64,000 nucleotides of DNA from Rubripirellula tenax (GTDB taxonomy: Bacteria; Planctomycetota; Planctomycetia; Pirellulales; Pirellulaceae), in the NCBI RefSeq assembly GCF_007860125.1, contig NZ_SJPW01000001.1, positions 372,001 through 436,000 on the forward strand, in the 5' to 3' direction. Position numbers and translations under genes: made by a program. Below, one piece after another: positions 34,624-43,220 of the stretch (positions are counted from its first letter, which is position 1; every line of letters begins with the position of its first letter). Below the pieces are notes generated by a model. It was not told the origin of the DNA, did no database searches, and saw nothing but the letters and a program-made list of their open reading frames with translations.

Positions 34624-36798
34624 GTGAAACGCTTCGTCCTCTGCCTTGCCTCGTTTCTGATGTTGATTGGCCTGACCGACGCCAAACAGCCCAACATTCT
34701 GTTCGTATTTTCCGACGATCACGCGCCGCAGGCCATCGGAGCTTACGGTTCAAAGATCAACCAGACTCCGAATTTGGATCGGATCGCCAACGAAGGCGCC
34801 ATCTTCCGCAATTCGTTTTGTGCCAATTCGATCTGCGGCCCCTCGCGAGCCTGCATTTTGACCGGCAAGCATTCGCACAAAAACGGATTTCTGCATAACG
34901 GAAACCGCTTCGACGGGTCGCAGATGACGTTCCCCAAGCTGATGCAGGAGGCCGGCTACCAAACTGCGATCATCGGAAAGTGGCATCTCGGCACCGATCC
35001 CGTGGGCTTCGATCACTGGGAAGTCCTGCCCGGACAAGGCAGCTACTACAACCCTGACTTTTTGCAAATGGACGGCAAGAAGAAACGCTACGACGGTTAC
35101 TGTACCGACATCATCACGGAAAACACGTTGAAGTGGTTGAAGGAAGATCGCGATCCCGAAAAACCGTTCATCATGATGTGCCAACACAAGGCGCCGCACC
35201 GCAACTGGTCTCCGCCGCCTCGGTACTACTCGCTTTACAACGACGTCACCATTGCCGAGCCCGACACCTTGTTCGACGACTGGTCCGGTCGCAGCGAACT
35301 GCTGAAGCAAAATGAAATGTCGATCGCCAATCACCTTAGTTGGTCGCACGACATGAAGTTCCACGGCGAAAACTATTTCCCCGCGCACTTCTCTGGCGCT
35401 CACAACAACGGCGAATACAACCGGATGACGGATGCCCAAAAGGCGGCCTGGGACGAAGCGTACGAACCGCAAAACCAAGACTTCATCACGCGAATGAAAG
35501 CGGGCGAGTACACCGACAAGCAGGTCATCCAATGGAAATACCAACGCTATATCAAGGACTACCTGCGCTGCATTCAAGCCGTCGATGATTCCGTGGGCAG
35601 TCTACTGGGCTACCTGGACGAAACGGGATTGGCCAAAGACACGATCGTTATCTACAGCAGCGACCAAGGTTTTTACTTGGGCGAACACGGCTGGTACGAC
35701 AAGCGTTGGATGTTCGAAGAATCGCTGCGGATGCCGTTCCTGGTCCGCTGGCCCGGCATCATCGATGCCGGAGTCGACTCGACGGCGATGATCCAAAATA
35801 TTGACTACGGTCCGACGTTCTTGGATGTTGCGGGAGCCCAGGTGCCAGCCGAGATGCAAGGTCGCAGCATGGTTGAGCTACTGAAAAACCAGGGCAAACC
35901 GTCGGCGAATTGGCGTGACGCGATTTACTACGCGTACTACGAAAACGCCGCAGTCCACAACGTTCCCCTGCACGACGGCGTGCGAAACGATCGCTACAAA
36001 CTGATGTTCTTCCCGCGAACGAGAGAGTGGAACCTGTTCGATCTGCAAACCGACCCACAGGAAATGACCAGCGTCCATAAAGACCCGAACTATGCGAGCA
36101 TCCTTGCAGGATTGCAAAAGCGTTACCGCGACTTGCGCCAGTTCTATGACGTCAACACGGCTGTGATCCCGGGAACTCGAGGCGATGAACCCAATTGGGC
36201 GAAGCGTGATCGCGAAATGACGCAAAAAGCCAAGCAAGGCAATGTTGATTTAGCGTTCATCGGCGACTCAATCACTCAGGGATGGGAAGGTGCTGGGAAG
36301 GACGTTTGGGAGAAGTATTACGGCAAACGCAAAACGATCAATCTCGGCATCGGTGGTGACCGGACCGAGCACATCATTTGGCGTTTGACGCACGGCAATC
36401 TTGGCAAGATTCAACCCAAAGTTGCTGTGCTGATGATCGGGACCAACAACACGGGTCACTTCGATCAGGATCCTGCACAAGTCGCCGCGGGCGTTCAAGA
36501 GATTCTGAACATCTTGGCGGATAAGTTGCCGGACACGAAAGTCGTTTTGCAGGGGATCTTCCCGCGAGGCGATGGGCCGCTGGATGCCAAACGATTGAAC
36601 AACATCGCGATCAATCAGATGATCCGCCGAATGGCCGATGGTTCTCGCGTGCATTTCCTAGAAATAGGCGACCAGTTCTTGGAAGCCGATGGCACGATCA
36701 GCAAGAAGATCATGCCGGACAAGCTGCACTTATCGCCCGAGGGCTATGAACGGTGGGCAAAGGCACTGGAGCCAAGCTTGGTAGAGCTAGGCCTGTAA
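34624..36798 (+). CDS. Exported S1-type sulfatase fused to an SGNH hydrolase
   Basis: A 724-aa protein from GTG 34624, chosen because the signal peptide KRFVLCLASFLMLIGLTDA begins there. Residues ~22-500 are a sulfatase: NILFVFSDDHAPQ with the metal-binding Asp pair, CGPSR at 71-75 (Cys is the formylglycine site), GKWHLG, and SDQGFYLGEHGWYDKRWM. Residues ~530-724 are an SGNH/GDSL hydrolase: FIGDSITQGW (Ser nucleophile), GIGGD, GTNN, and DKLHLSPEG with the catalytic Asp/His. Both halves look intact. The fusion suggests removal of sulfate and acyl groups from one polysaccharide. The C-terminal block resembles SGNH units found attached to other planctomycete carbohydrate enzymes. Confidence 0.92.
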   Translation: MKRFVLCLASFLMLIGLTDAKQPNILFVFSDDHAPQAIGAYGSKINQTPNLDRIANEGAIFRNSFCANSICGPSRACILTGKHSHKNGFLHNGNRFDGSQMTFPKLMQEAGYQTAIIGKWHLGTDPVGFDHWEVLPGQGSYYNPDFLQMDGKKKRYDGYCTDIITENTLKWLKEDRDPEKPFIMMCQHKAPHRNWSPPPRYYSLYNDVTIAEPDTLFDDWSGRSELLKQNEMSIANHLSWSHDMKFHGENYFPAHFSGAHNNGEYNRMTDAQKAAWDEAYEPQNQDFITRMKAGEYTDKQVIQWKYQRYIKDYLRCIQAVDDSVGSLLGYLDETGLAKDTIVIYSSDQGFYLGEHGWYDKRWMFEESLRMPFLVRWPGIIDAGVDSTAMIQNIDYGPTFLDVAGAQVPAEMQGRSMVELLKNQGKPSANWRDAIYYAYYENAAVHNVPLHDGVRNDRYKLMFFPRTREWNLFDLQTDPQEMTSVHKDPNYASILAGLQKRYRDLRQFYDVNTAVIPGTRGDEPNWAKRDREMTQKAKQGNVDLAFIGDSITQGWEGAGKDVWEKYYGKRKTINLGIGGDRTEHIIWRLTHGNLGKIQPKVAVLMIGTNNTGHFDQDPAQVAAGVQEILNILADKLPDTKVVLQGIFPRGDGPLDAKRLNNIAINQMIRRMADGSRVHFLEIGDQFLEADGTISKKIMPDKLHLSPEGYERWAKALEPSLVELGL

Positions 36799-36799
36799 C

Positions 36800-36842
36800 G
36801 GGCAACCCCATGTTGCCCTGCGACTCCGTCGCAGGGTGTTCC
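36800..36842. repeat. P1 palindrome, half copy
   Basis: GGGCAACCCCATGTTGCCCTG followed by CGACTCCGTCGCAGGG: one P1 arm with its own short hairpin (CCTGCGACTCCGTCGCAGG). It lies between two convergent genes and could also serve as a terminator. Confidence 0.65.
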
Positions 36843-36858
36843 GTGTTTACTCAGTGGA

Positions 36859-37377
36859 CTAACCGGCCAACCGTGAGATGCGGTTATGGGGCTCGGCCAA
36901 TTCTTCGGCGCTTGCTTGATAGCGGTATTGCATCAGGTAGGCGTCTTCGTCGGTGTCTTCATAGAAGTCACGTAGAACCGACACAGCGCGGAAGCCAATC
37001 TTTTTGAAAAACAATTGCGCTTCGAGGTTCGTTTCACGGACCTCCAACATGATCCGGTTTCGTCGCTCTTGCGACAGCTTGCCGAGCAACTTGCCGATCA
37101 TCGCCAAGCCGACACCGTTGCGGCGTTGATCTTCGGCGACGGCGAAATTGAGAATATGGAGCCGATTCTTGTGCAGCTCGTAAATCATGAAGCCGACCAC
37201 TTTGTCGCCTTCTTCGGCCACCATGCCGATGCAGTTCCGTTGGCGAAGGCAGCGGATGAAATCATCCTCCGTCCAATTGAATTCGAAACTACTGTTTTCG
37301 ATCCCCAATACGGCCGGCATATCCCGACGGATCATCCAACGAATGTGAACACAAGTACGTGTTTGTTCGGTTTCCAC
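36859..37377 (-). CDS. rimI: Ribosomal-protein-alanine N-acetyltransferase RimI-like
   Basis: A 172-aa GNAT enzyme. It starts with IRWMIRRDMPAVLGIE, contains the RimI-like FNWTEDDF, the acetyl-CoA block VAEDQRRNGVGLAMIGKLLGKL, and the signature LEVRETNLEAQLFFKKIGF. RimI acetylates the N-terminal residue of ribosomal protein S18 in E. coli; homologues may have wider targets. Transcribed alone. Start ATG 37377. Confidence 0.88.
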   Translation of the reverse strand: METEQTRTCVHIRWMIRRDMPAVLGIENSSFEFNWTEDDFIRCLRQRNCIGMVAEEGDKVVGFMIYELHKNRLHILNFAVAEDQRRNGVGLAMIGKLLGKLSQERRNRIMLEVRETNLEAQLFFKKIGFRAVSVLRDFYEDTDEDAYLMQYRYQASAEELAEPHNRISRLAG

Positions 37378-37604
37378 CCTGGGACTCCTTTCCAGCGAAA
37401 CAACCTGCGAACGAAAAACCTGAACCGTTTTTCGAGCTGCCCCTAGCCATCATGGCTGAGCGATTCGGAGATTAGCAGATGACCGAATCGGGACCAAGAT
37501 TAAAAAGCGAAGTTGTTGCGAATGCCGTGAAACGTGCATGAAACCGCACCTTGGCCAACGATACAGAGACGAGATCTAGACGCGACAAAGACGCGAATAC
37601 CAAT

Positions 37605-37640
37605 AAAAAAGCCCGGGCTGCTGGTCGCAGTCCGGGCTTT
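37605..37640 (-). terminator. Terminator of the parAB operon
   Basis: AAAGCCCGG (37608-37616) pairs with CCGGGCTTT (37632-37640). Read on the minus strand it is followed by six T residues. It is 27 bases past the parB stop codon. Confidence 0.88.
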
Positions 37641-37666
37641 CGCGATTCAATTTCTTTGCGGCCTTG

Positions 37667-38638
37667 TTAGCCAGCGATTCGTAAGTTGGGCTTCGCTGCG
37701 ACGCAAAGGATATCCTTCAAACGATCGAACTCGTCCGCATCCGTAAAGTGGATCGTGATCTTGCCGCGACTGCGGGCCGACGATTTGATCTCCACTTTTG
37801 TACCGAAGATCATCCGCATCTCTTGCTGCATCGCTTCGATTTGCGGTGACACCGGACGACGCTTTTGACGCGACGCGTTGACGACCTTCTTGCCGGTATC
37901 TTCGTCTTCTTCTTTCTTGAGAAGTTCAGCGATGTGCGTCTCCGTCGCCCGTACGCTCCAGCGATCGTCCATGATCTTGCGAGCGATGTTGACTTGGATT
38001 TCTTCGTCACCGACAGGCAAGAGGGCTCGTGCGTGGCCTGCGCTGATTTCGCCGGCGGTCAGCCAATCGAGGATCTGTTGAGGCAGCTCGAGCAGTCGCA
38101 TCAGGTTGGCGATCGTACTGCGATCGATACTCAAACGACGAGCCAGGTCGTCTTGTTTGCACTTGTGTTCGGTGATGTAGCGTTTGAACGACATCGCTTT
38201 TTCGATCGGATTCAAATCCTTGCGTTGCAAGTTTTCGATGATCGCCAATTCGGCAACCAAGCGATCGTCGGCTTCGCGAACTTCCGCGCGGATCTTGGTC
38301 AGACCGGCGTGGATGGTCGCCCGCAGTCGGCGTTCGCCGCTGATCAGTTGGTACTTGCCGTCAACGATGCGAACCAGGATCGGTTGCAATTGTTGGTGGC
38401 TCTTGATCGACTCGGCAAGCGACGCGATTTCGTCGGTATTGAATTCGCGGCGAGGTTGGAACGGATTGTTCTCAACCTCGTTGACGTTCAATTCGATCGA
38501 CTCGATCCCGTGGGACGCGCCGGATGAGGCGCCTGCACCGTCGCTGCCGCGAGGTGCATCGTCATCCATCGAATCACCAAGAAGAGCGGCAAGTCCTTTG
38601 CCTAGTCTCCGGTCTTTATTGGTCGTTGCACTAGTCAC
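37667..38638 (-). CDS. parB: Chromosome partitioning protein ParB
   Basis: A 323-aa CTP-dependent DNA clamp that binds parS sites. It starts at GTG 38638, preceded by GGAGGTG and overlapping the last 8 bases of parA; a longer open frame exists but begins inside parA. Motifs: KGLAALLG at the start, NPFQPRREFNTDEIASLAES, SGERRLRATIHAG (CTP-binding GERR box), helix-turn-helix CKQDDLARRLSIDRSTIANLM, and a C-terminal dimer domain ITIHFTDADEFDRL. It acts with ParA in origin segregation. Confidence 0.96.
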   Translation of the reverse strand: MTSATTNKDRRLGKGLAALLGDSMDDDAPRGSDGAGASSGASHGIESIELNVNEVENNPFQPRREFNTDEIASLAESIKSHQQLQPILVRIVDGKYQLISGERRLRATIHAGLTKIRAEVREADDRLVAELAIIENLQRKDLNPIEKAMSFKRYITEHKCKQDDLARRLSIDRSTIANLMRLLELPQQILDWLTAGEISAGHARALLPVGDEEIQVNIARKIMDDRWSVRATETHIAELLKKEEDEDTGKKVVNASRQKRRPVSPQIEAMQQEMRMIFGTKVEIKSSARSRGKITIHFTDADEFDRLKDILCVAAKPNLRIAG

Positions 38639-39377
38639 GTTGGAGCACCTCCATGCACAGCTGGGTATAAGCGAACGCGCCACGCGATCGCGGGGCGTAT
38701 TGGAACACGGTCTTGCCGTGACTCGGTGCTTCGCATAGCGAAACGTCCCGAGGCACGACGTTATCAAAAACAATGTCTCCGAAGAAATCCCGAACTTCTT
38801 CGTCAACTTCGTGAGTGAGTTCTAAATGCGGGTCGTACATCGTCAGCAGGATGCCACCGAGCGTGAGTCGCCCGTCGGTGGAGACCATCACCTTCTTGAT
38901 GGTCTGGATCAACTGCACGACGCCTTCCATCGCAAAGTACTCGCACTGGATCGGCATCAACACTTCCGTGGATGCGTTCAGGGCGGTTTGAGTCAAAGCA
39001 CCGACGCTGGGCGGGCAATCGATCAGCACGAAGTCATAGTCGCTGATCGCGGCGTCGAAGTGGCGGCGAACGAGAAGCGATTGCTTGTCGTCGCTGTTGG
39101 CCATCTTGTCGACGTCGTGGAAGGTCCGGCTGCCGGGCACGAGCGAAAGGTTGTTTTGGCGTGTATCGAGTATGTGGGTCGCCAGGTCATCGTCGCTGAC
39201 CAATGCGTGTCCGTCGGAAGGTGAAATGCCCAGGGACGACGTCGCATTGCACTGGGGGTCCATATCGACCAGCAGCGTCCGCTGGCCGGCAAGAGCCAGC
39301 GCGGCAGAAAGATTGACGGCAGTGGTGGTTTTGCCCACGCCTCCTTTCTGATTGACCACGCAAAGTATCCTTCCCAC
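38631..39377 (-). CDS. parA: Chromosome partitioning ATPase ParA
   Basis: A 248-aa deviant Walker ATPase from GTG 39377; longer starts up to 39488 add a non-conserved arginine-rich piece. Motifs: CVVNQKGGVGKTTTAVNLSA, VDMDPQCNATSSLG, FVLIDCPPSVGALT, IQCEYFAMEGVVQL. It forms a two-gene unit with parB. A partial parS-like site lies about 105 bases upstream. Confidence 0.96.
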   Translation of the reverse strand: MGRILCVVNQKGGVGKTTTAVNLSAALALAGQRTLLVDMDPQCNATSSLGISPSDGHALVSDDDLATHILDTRQNNLSLVPGSRTFHDVDKMANSDDKQSLLVRRHFDAAISDYDFVLIDCPPSVGALTQTALNASTEVLMPIQCEYFAMEGVVQLIQTIKKVMVSTDGRLTLGGILLTMYDPHLELTHEVDEEVRDFFGDIVFDNVVPRDVSLCEAPSHGKTVFQYAPRSRGAFAYTQLCMEVLQRD

Positions 39378-39481
39378 CAGGGATGTTCTCGTTCTTGAGA
39401 ATCTGACAATTGGCGAGATCCGAACCGGACTCGCTCGACAGGTGGCAAAGTAGGGAAAAGGTTCCCCATGAAACAAGACTG

Positions 39482-39495
39482 GTTTCACAAGAAAC
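39482..39495. promoter_or_regulatory. Possible degenerate parS site
   Basis: GTTTCACAAGAAAC matches 12 of the 14 inner bases of the bacterial parS consensus GTTTCACGTGAAAC. The two central mismatches (AA for GT) are at positions that usually matter. It lies just upstream of parA, where chromosomal parS sites often occur. Confidence 0.3.
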
Positions 39496-39538
39496 TACTC
39501 TTGACAGAGATGGGCGGTTCTGTGGTCGGGAAGTGTTA

Positions 39539-39588
39539 GGCCACCCTACGTGGCCCTGCGACGGCGTCGCGGGTCCACGCGGGGTGGC
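39539..39588. repeat. P1 palindrome, left flank of the RAYT remnant
   Basis: GGCCACCCTACGTGGCCC at the left and GGTCCACGCGGGGTGGC at the right are near reverse complements, around CTGCGACGGCGTCGCGG. This is a short copy without the CTGCTTTGCAG core. It ends 3 bases before the stop codon of the transposase remnant. Confidence 0.8.
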
Positions 39589-39591
39589 TGG

Positions 39592-39998
39592 TTAAACGCC
39601 GACGATTTCGGGCAAGTCCATGGCATATTGGCCGGAACGCAGATTCGGTTTTGCTGGATTCGAAGCGATGTAGTTTCGTTATTTTCGGAAATGCTGCTCG
39701 TCGCGAACGAGACGATCGAAGCTGTCGGCTTGAAACAAGTGGCCCAAGCGCCCTAGAAGCGAATGGACCTGAACCGCCTGATCGTGCTTCCACCGACAGC
39801 ATTGATCGAGCATTGTTCGGTCCGGGCTGATGCGGACCAAAAGATGAGCATCATTTGGCATCACGACGAATCCGCCTAGGATGTCGTGGTCCCCGTCGAA
39901 GTGCCGCAGGTTGTCTGCCACCACGTCGGCAAGCTCCGGCCCGTCACGCGAAAATCAGCGTCCGGATCAAAGAACGAGAAGTCCGATATCCACAACAT
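39592..39998 (-). pseudogene. Decayed REP-associated tyrosine transposase (RAYT)
   Basis: Read on the minus strand, ATG 39998 opens with SDFSFFDPDADFRVT. A shift near 39940 leads into RDGPELADVVADNLRHFDGD, then ILGGFVVMPNDAHLLVRI, LGRLGHLFQADSFDRLVRDE and QHFRK. An in-frame TAA follows, and the frame goes on with RNYIASNPAKPNLRSGQY to a final stop. These are the family blocks of IS200-like RAYT proteins, where VMPNHVH gives the HUH metal site and NPxKAxL follows the catalytic Tyr region. Here the first HUH His is Asp (PNDAH), and one frameshift and one nonsense codon are present. The N-terminal third is missing. It is not functional. P1 palindromes touch both ends. Confidence 0.8.
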
Positions 39999-40001
39999 TT
40001 C

Positions 40002-40084
40002 GGGTCACCCGGCTTGGCCCGATTTTAGACTGCTTTGCAGTCTACGTCCCGCGAGCGGAGTCGCGGGTCCACTTGGGGTTGCCC
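40002..40084. repeat. P1 palindrome, right flank of the RAYT remnant
   Basis: GGGTCACCCGGCTTGGCCC at the left, GGGTCCACTTGGGGTTGCCC at the right, and a core TAGACTGCTTTGCAGTCTA. It ends 1 base before the stop codon of the DUF1015 gene and may serve as that gene's transcript end. Confidence 0.85.
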
Positions 40085-40085
40085 G

Positions 40086-41423
40086 CTAGGCCAGTGGGTT
40101 GAAGGTTAGACCGCTTAGCAGCTTGGGGTAGAAGTACGTGCTCTTGGCCGGCATTCGTTCTTTGTGCAGGCTGATCTTTTCGACGTGCTCTAACTTCGCG
40201 GGCATCACGAGCGCCGCCAGCGTGTAGGGCTCGTCGGAGTCACTCTCGGCTTGACTGCCCTGCCCTTTCAATCCATCAATCACTTCCGCGACGTCGTGCA
40301 CGTAGGTCGGCTTGGGATGCCCCTTCGCGAACAGCAAATCGTCGATCACCAAACGATGCAGCAGGCTGACCCCAAGCCCTTGCCAATCCTGGCTCTGGCT
40401 GGCAGCGATCTCGGCCATTTTCGCCGCAGCCTTTTCCGTGGCCTTGCACAGCAACCACGTGTCGTCCTTGACCGCGTACAAGCCGATCCATCCCTGCTCG
40501 TCCGCTTCGTCCATCAATCCCCAAACCGTGCCCGCCACATCGATACCGCCCATCACGACTTCACAATCGAAGTAGCCCGCCAGTGCCGCGGTGATCTCGG
40601 CGGACGAGAACCGCTTGGTACCACGCAGCAGCCGGTGCGTCGGCAGAACAATCATGCCCGGGTCACTCATCCCCACCAGCATCGTCATGACGAAATTCGC
40701 GGGGAGATCCTGGGGCATCGAACCACCCTGCTCTGCCGCCACTTGATCCTTGTAGTTACAGCTCGTCTCGTATCGATGGTGCCCGTCGGCGACGAACATC
40801 GGCCGATCAGCCATCAGCGCGTCGACCTTGGCAATCACCGCCTCGTCGGAAACCGGCCAAAGCGTGTGCCGCACGCCCAAGTGATCGGTGGCTTCGATGG
40901 GCGTGACGCCTGCGGTCGCGGCGTCCAGCAGGTTGATCACTTCGTTGTCGGCGTCGGGATAGAGCCCGAAAATCTGACTGTTGTTTTGCTTGGTCGCCGT
41001 CGTCAGCTTCAGCCGATCAACCTTCGCTTTGGGGTGCGTTTCTTCGTGAGGGTAGATGTTGCCTTCGCCGAAGGGAGTCGTCCGAACGCGGCCCTGAAAG
41101 CCTCGACGCGTGACCGCGACTCCGTCGACTTCGAACGTCTGATGATAGACGTAGTAGGCAGGCTTTTCTTCACGGATCAGCACCCCTTCGCTCTTCCACT
41201 GAGCGACGAATTTCGCCGCCCGAGCATACTTCTCGTCACCCGTGGTATCGCCCGGTTCGGTGCGATTGAGGATGATGCGAATGACGTTCGCGGGATGCTT
41301 CTTGTAGAGCGCGTCCTGCAGCGCCGGGTCGATAACGTCGTACGGTGGGGCGATGACGTCGGAGAGGGCGCCGACGTGATCGAGGTTGTAACGGAGAGCG
41401 GCAAAGGGCGAAATTTGAGGCAT
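40086..41423 (-). CDS. DUF1015 family protein
   Basis: A 445-aa protein from ATG 41423. Longer starts add a piece that overlaps a repeat. The family start is clear: PQISPFAALRYNLD, APPYDVIDPALQDALYKKHP. Later blocks are PIEATDHLGVRHTLWPV, MFVADGHHRYETSCNY, VMTMLVGMSDPGMIVLPTHR and GHPKPTYVHDVAEV. DUF1015 proteins are widespread in anaerobes and Planctomycetes, often near amino-acid genes; no reaction is firmly established. Transcribed alone. Confidence 0.93.
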   Translation of the reverse strand: MPQISPFAALRYNLDHVGALSDVIAPPYDVIDPALQDALYKKHPANVIRIILNRTEPGDTTGDEKYARAAKFVAQWKSEGVLIREEKPAYYVYHQTFEVDGVAVTRRGFQGRVRTTPFGEGNIYPHEETHPKAKVDRLKLTTATKQNNSQIFGLYPDADNEVINLLDAATAGVTPIEATDHLGVRHTLWPVSDEAVIAKVDALMADRPMFVADGHHRYETSCNYKDQVAAEQGGSMPQDLPANFVMTMLVGMSDPGMIVLPTHRLLRGTKRFSSAEITAALAGYFDCEVVMGGIDVAGTVWGLMDEADEQGWIGLYAVKDDTWLLCKATEKAAAKMAEIAASQSQDWQGLGVSLLHRLVIDDLLFAKGHPKPTYVHDVAEVIDGLKGQGSQAESDSDEPYTLAALVMPAKLEHVEKISLHKERMPAKSTYFYPKLLSGLTFNPLA

Positions 41424-41507
41424 TTTTGCGAAGCCGGGTATTTTTTGCTGAAGTGACCGTGAAACCGCCACGGTAACAAATTGGAACAGCCCGATGTAAC
41501 ACGCTTC

Positions 41508-41644
41508 GGGCAACCCGATGTGGACCCGCGACGCCGTCGCAGGGCGTAACCTGTTCCTAACAGCCTGTTGAAACAGGCTGCTAACCCTCTGCTGCTTTGC
41601 AGCCGACGGCCCGCGATGGCGTCGCGGGTCCACGTGGGTGGCCC
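41508..41644. repeat. P1 palindrome with an extra internal hairpin
   Basis: GGGCAACCCGATGTGGACCC at the left and GGGTCCACGTGGGTGGCCC at the right, with CTGCTGCTTTGCAGCCGACG as core. It also carries a perfect CAGCCTGTTGAAACAGGCTG (41561-41580) not seen in the other copies. At 137 bp it is the longest member. Confidence 0.85.
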
Positions 41645-41655
41645 GCTTGGCTACG

Positions 41656-41691
41656 AAAAAACCCGAGCATTGTTTCCAACGCCCGGGTTTT
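41656..41691 (-). terminator. Terminator of ahcY
   Basis: AAAACCCG (41658-41665) pairs with CGGGTTTT (41684-41691). On the minus strand a T-run follows, from the A-run at 41656-41661. It is about 25 bases past the ahcY stop codon. Confidence 0.75.
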
Positions 41692-41716
41692 CGTTTATTC
41701 GCGATTCACTTTCGGC

Positions 41717-43063
41717 CTAGTACCGATAGTGGTCTGGCTTGTACGGGCCTTCGACTGGCACGCCCAGGTAATCGGCTTGCTCTTGTGTCAGCTTGGTCAG
41801 CTTCACGCCAACAGCCGACAAGTGCAAACGCGCGACTTCTTCGTCCAAAGCCTTCGGCATCAGGTAGACCTGAACCTTGTACTTGTCGTTGTCGCGGTTT
41901 TCCCACAATTCCAATTGAGCCAACACCTGGTTGGTGAAGCTGGTGCTCATCACAAAGCTGGGGTGACCCGTTGCACAACCCAAGTTCACCAAGCGGCCCT
42001 TGGCCAACACGATGATACTGCGTCCGGTGTCATTGAACGTGTAACGGTCGACCGCACCGACGTCCGAAGGCTTGATTTCGCTGACGCTTGCTTTGCCAGC
42101 GCCAACTTGCTTGTCGATCCAGGCGATGTCGATCTCGGTATCAAAGTGACCGATGTTGCAAAGGATCGCATCGTTGGGCATTTGCGAAATGTGGTTGCCC
42201 AGGATGATGTCCTTGTTGCCCGTCGTGGTGACGAACAAACGACCTTCTTTGCAAGCTTCGTCCATCGTCGTGACTTCGAAACCTTCCATCGCCGCTTGCA
42301 GTGCGTTGATGGGGTCGATTTCAGTAACGATCACTCGGCAACCGTAGCTCTTCAGGCTGTGCGCACAACCCTTGCCCACGTCGCCGTAACCGCAAACGAC
42401 GGCAACCTTGCCGGCCAACATTACGTCGGTCGCTCGCTTGACACCGTCCGCCAACGATTCGCGGCAACCGTACAAGTTGTCGAACTTCGACTTCGTCGCC
42501 GAGTCGTTGATGTTGATCGCCGGCACTTGCAGACGTTTTGTCTTATTTAGAACTTCCAGGCGGTGGACGCCCGCCGTGGTTTCTTCGCTGATGCCGGCGA
42601 TGTCGGTCAACAGTTCGGGGAACTTGTCGTGAACCATGGCGGTCAAGTCACCGCCGTCGTCCAGGATCATGTTCAGCTTCTTACCGTCGGCGAAATCAAG
42701 CGTTTGCTCGATGCACCAATCGAACTCTTCGTTCGACATGCCCTTCCAAGCAAAGACGGGGATACCGGCGGCGGCGATCGCGGCAGCGGCATGATCTTGG
42801 GTGCTGAAAATGTTGCACGACGACCAGGTGACTTCGGCACCCAGTTCAACCAGCGTCTCGATCAAGACGGCGGTTTGGATGGTCATGTGCAAACAACCGG
42901 CGATGCGGGCACCGCTCAGTGGTTTGGTCTTGCCGTACTTCTTACGAAGAGCCATCAGGCCGGGCATTTCGTTTTCAGCGAGTTCGATTTCTTTGCGGCC
43001 GAATTCGGCCAGCGAGATGTCTTTGACCTTGTACGGTAGTCGGTCCGTTTCGACTTGTGACAC
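41717..43063 (-). CDS. ahcY: Adenosylhomocysteinase (S-adenosylhomocysteine hydrolase)
   Basis: A 448-aa enzyme that splits S-adenosylhomocysteine to adenosine and homocysteine in the methyl cycle. Motifs: [20 protein letters not shown], the active-site [18 protein letters not shown], the NAD-binding [34 protein letters not shown], and the C-terminal KPDHYRY whose Lys and Tyr reach into the neighbouring subunit. Full length and normal. No SAH riboswitch is seen in its leader. Confidence 0.98.
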   Translation of the reverse strand: MSQVETDRLPYKVKDISLAEFGRKEIELAENEMPGLMALRKKYGKTKPLSGARIAGCLHMTIQTAVLIETLVELGAEVTWSSCNIFSTQDHAAAAIAAAGIPVFAWKGMSNEEFDWCIEQTLDFADGKKLNMILDDGGDLTAMVHDKFPELLTDIAGISEETTAGVHRLEVLNKTKRLQVPAININDSATKSKFDNLYGCRESLADGVKRATDVMLAGKVAVVCGYGDVGKGCAHSLKSYGCRVIVTEIDPINALQAAMEGFEVTTMDEACKEGRLFVTTTGNKDIILGNHISQMPNDAILCNIGHFDTEIDIAWIDKQVGAGKASVSEIKPSDVGAVDRYTFNDTGRSIIVLAKGRLVNLGCATGHPSFVMSTSFTNQVLAQLELWENRDNDKYKVQVYLMPKALDEEVARLHLSAVGVKLTKLTQEQADYLGVPVEGPYKPDHYRY

Positions 43064-43220
43064 GTGTGTCTCTCAATCTGTGGGGTACGAAAATGGGGAA
43101 CGTCAAACCTGGTCTCTTTGACGTGACGGACCGAACACAGGGACTCCCGCTGATTCGCACTTCGTTTTCCAGGCCACCTCATGATAGCGGACGATCAAGG
43201 TTTTTACAGTGCTTTGTCGC

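Noticed and set aside
37516-37545. GTGAAACGTGCATGAAAC as a parS site
   Set aside because: It has two parS-like half sites but in direct, not inverted, order, so ParB recognition is unlikely.
43064-43220. Possible SAH riboswitch ahead of ahcY
   Set aside because: The leader lacks the conserved core and pseudoknot pairing of the SAH riboswitch. No stable paired arms of the right kind were found.
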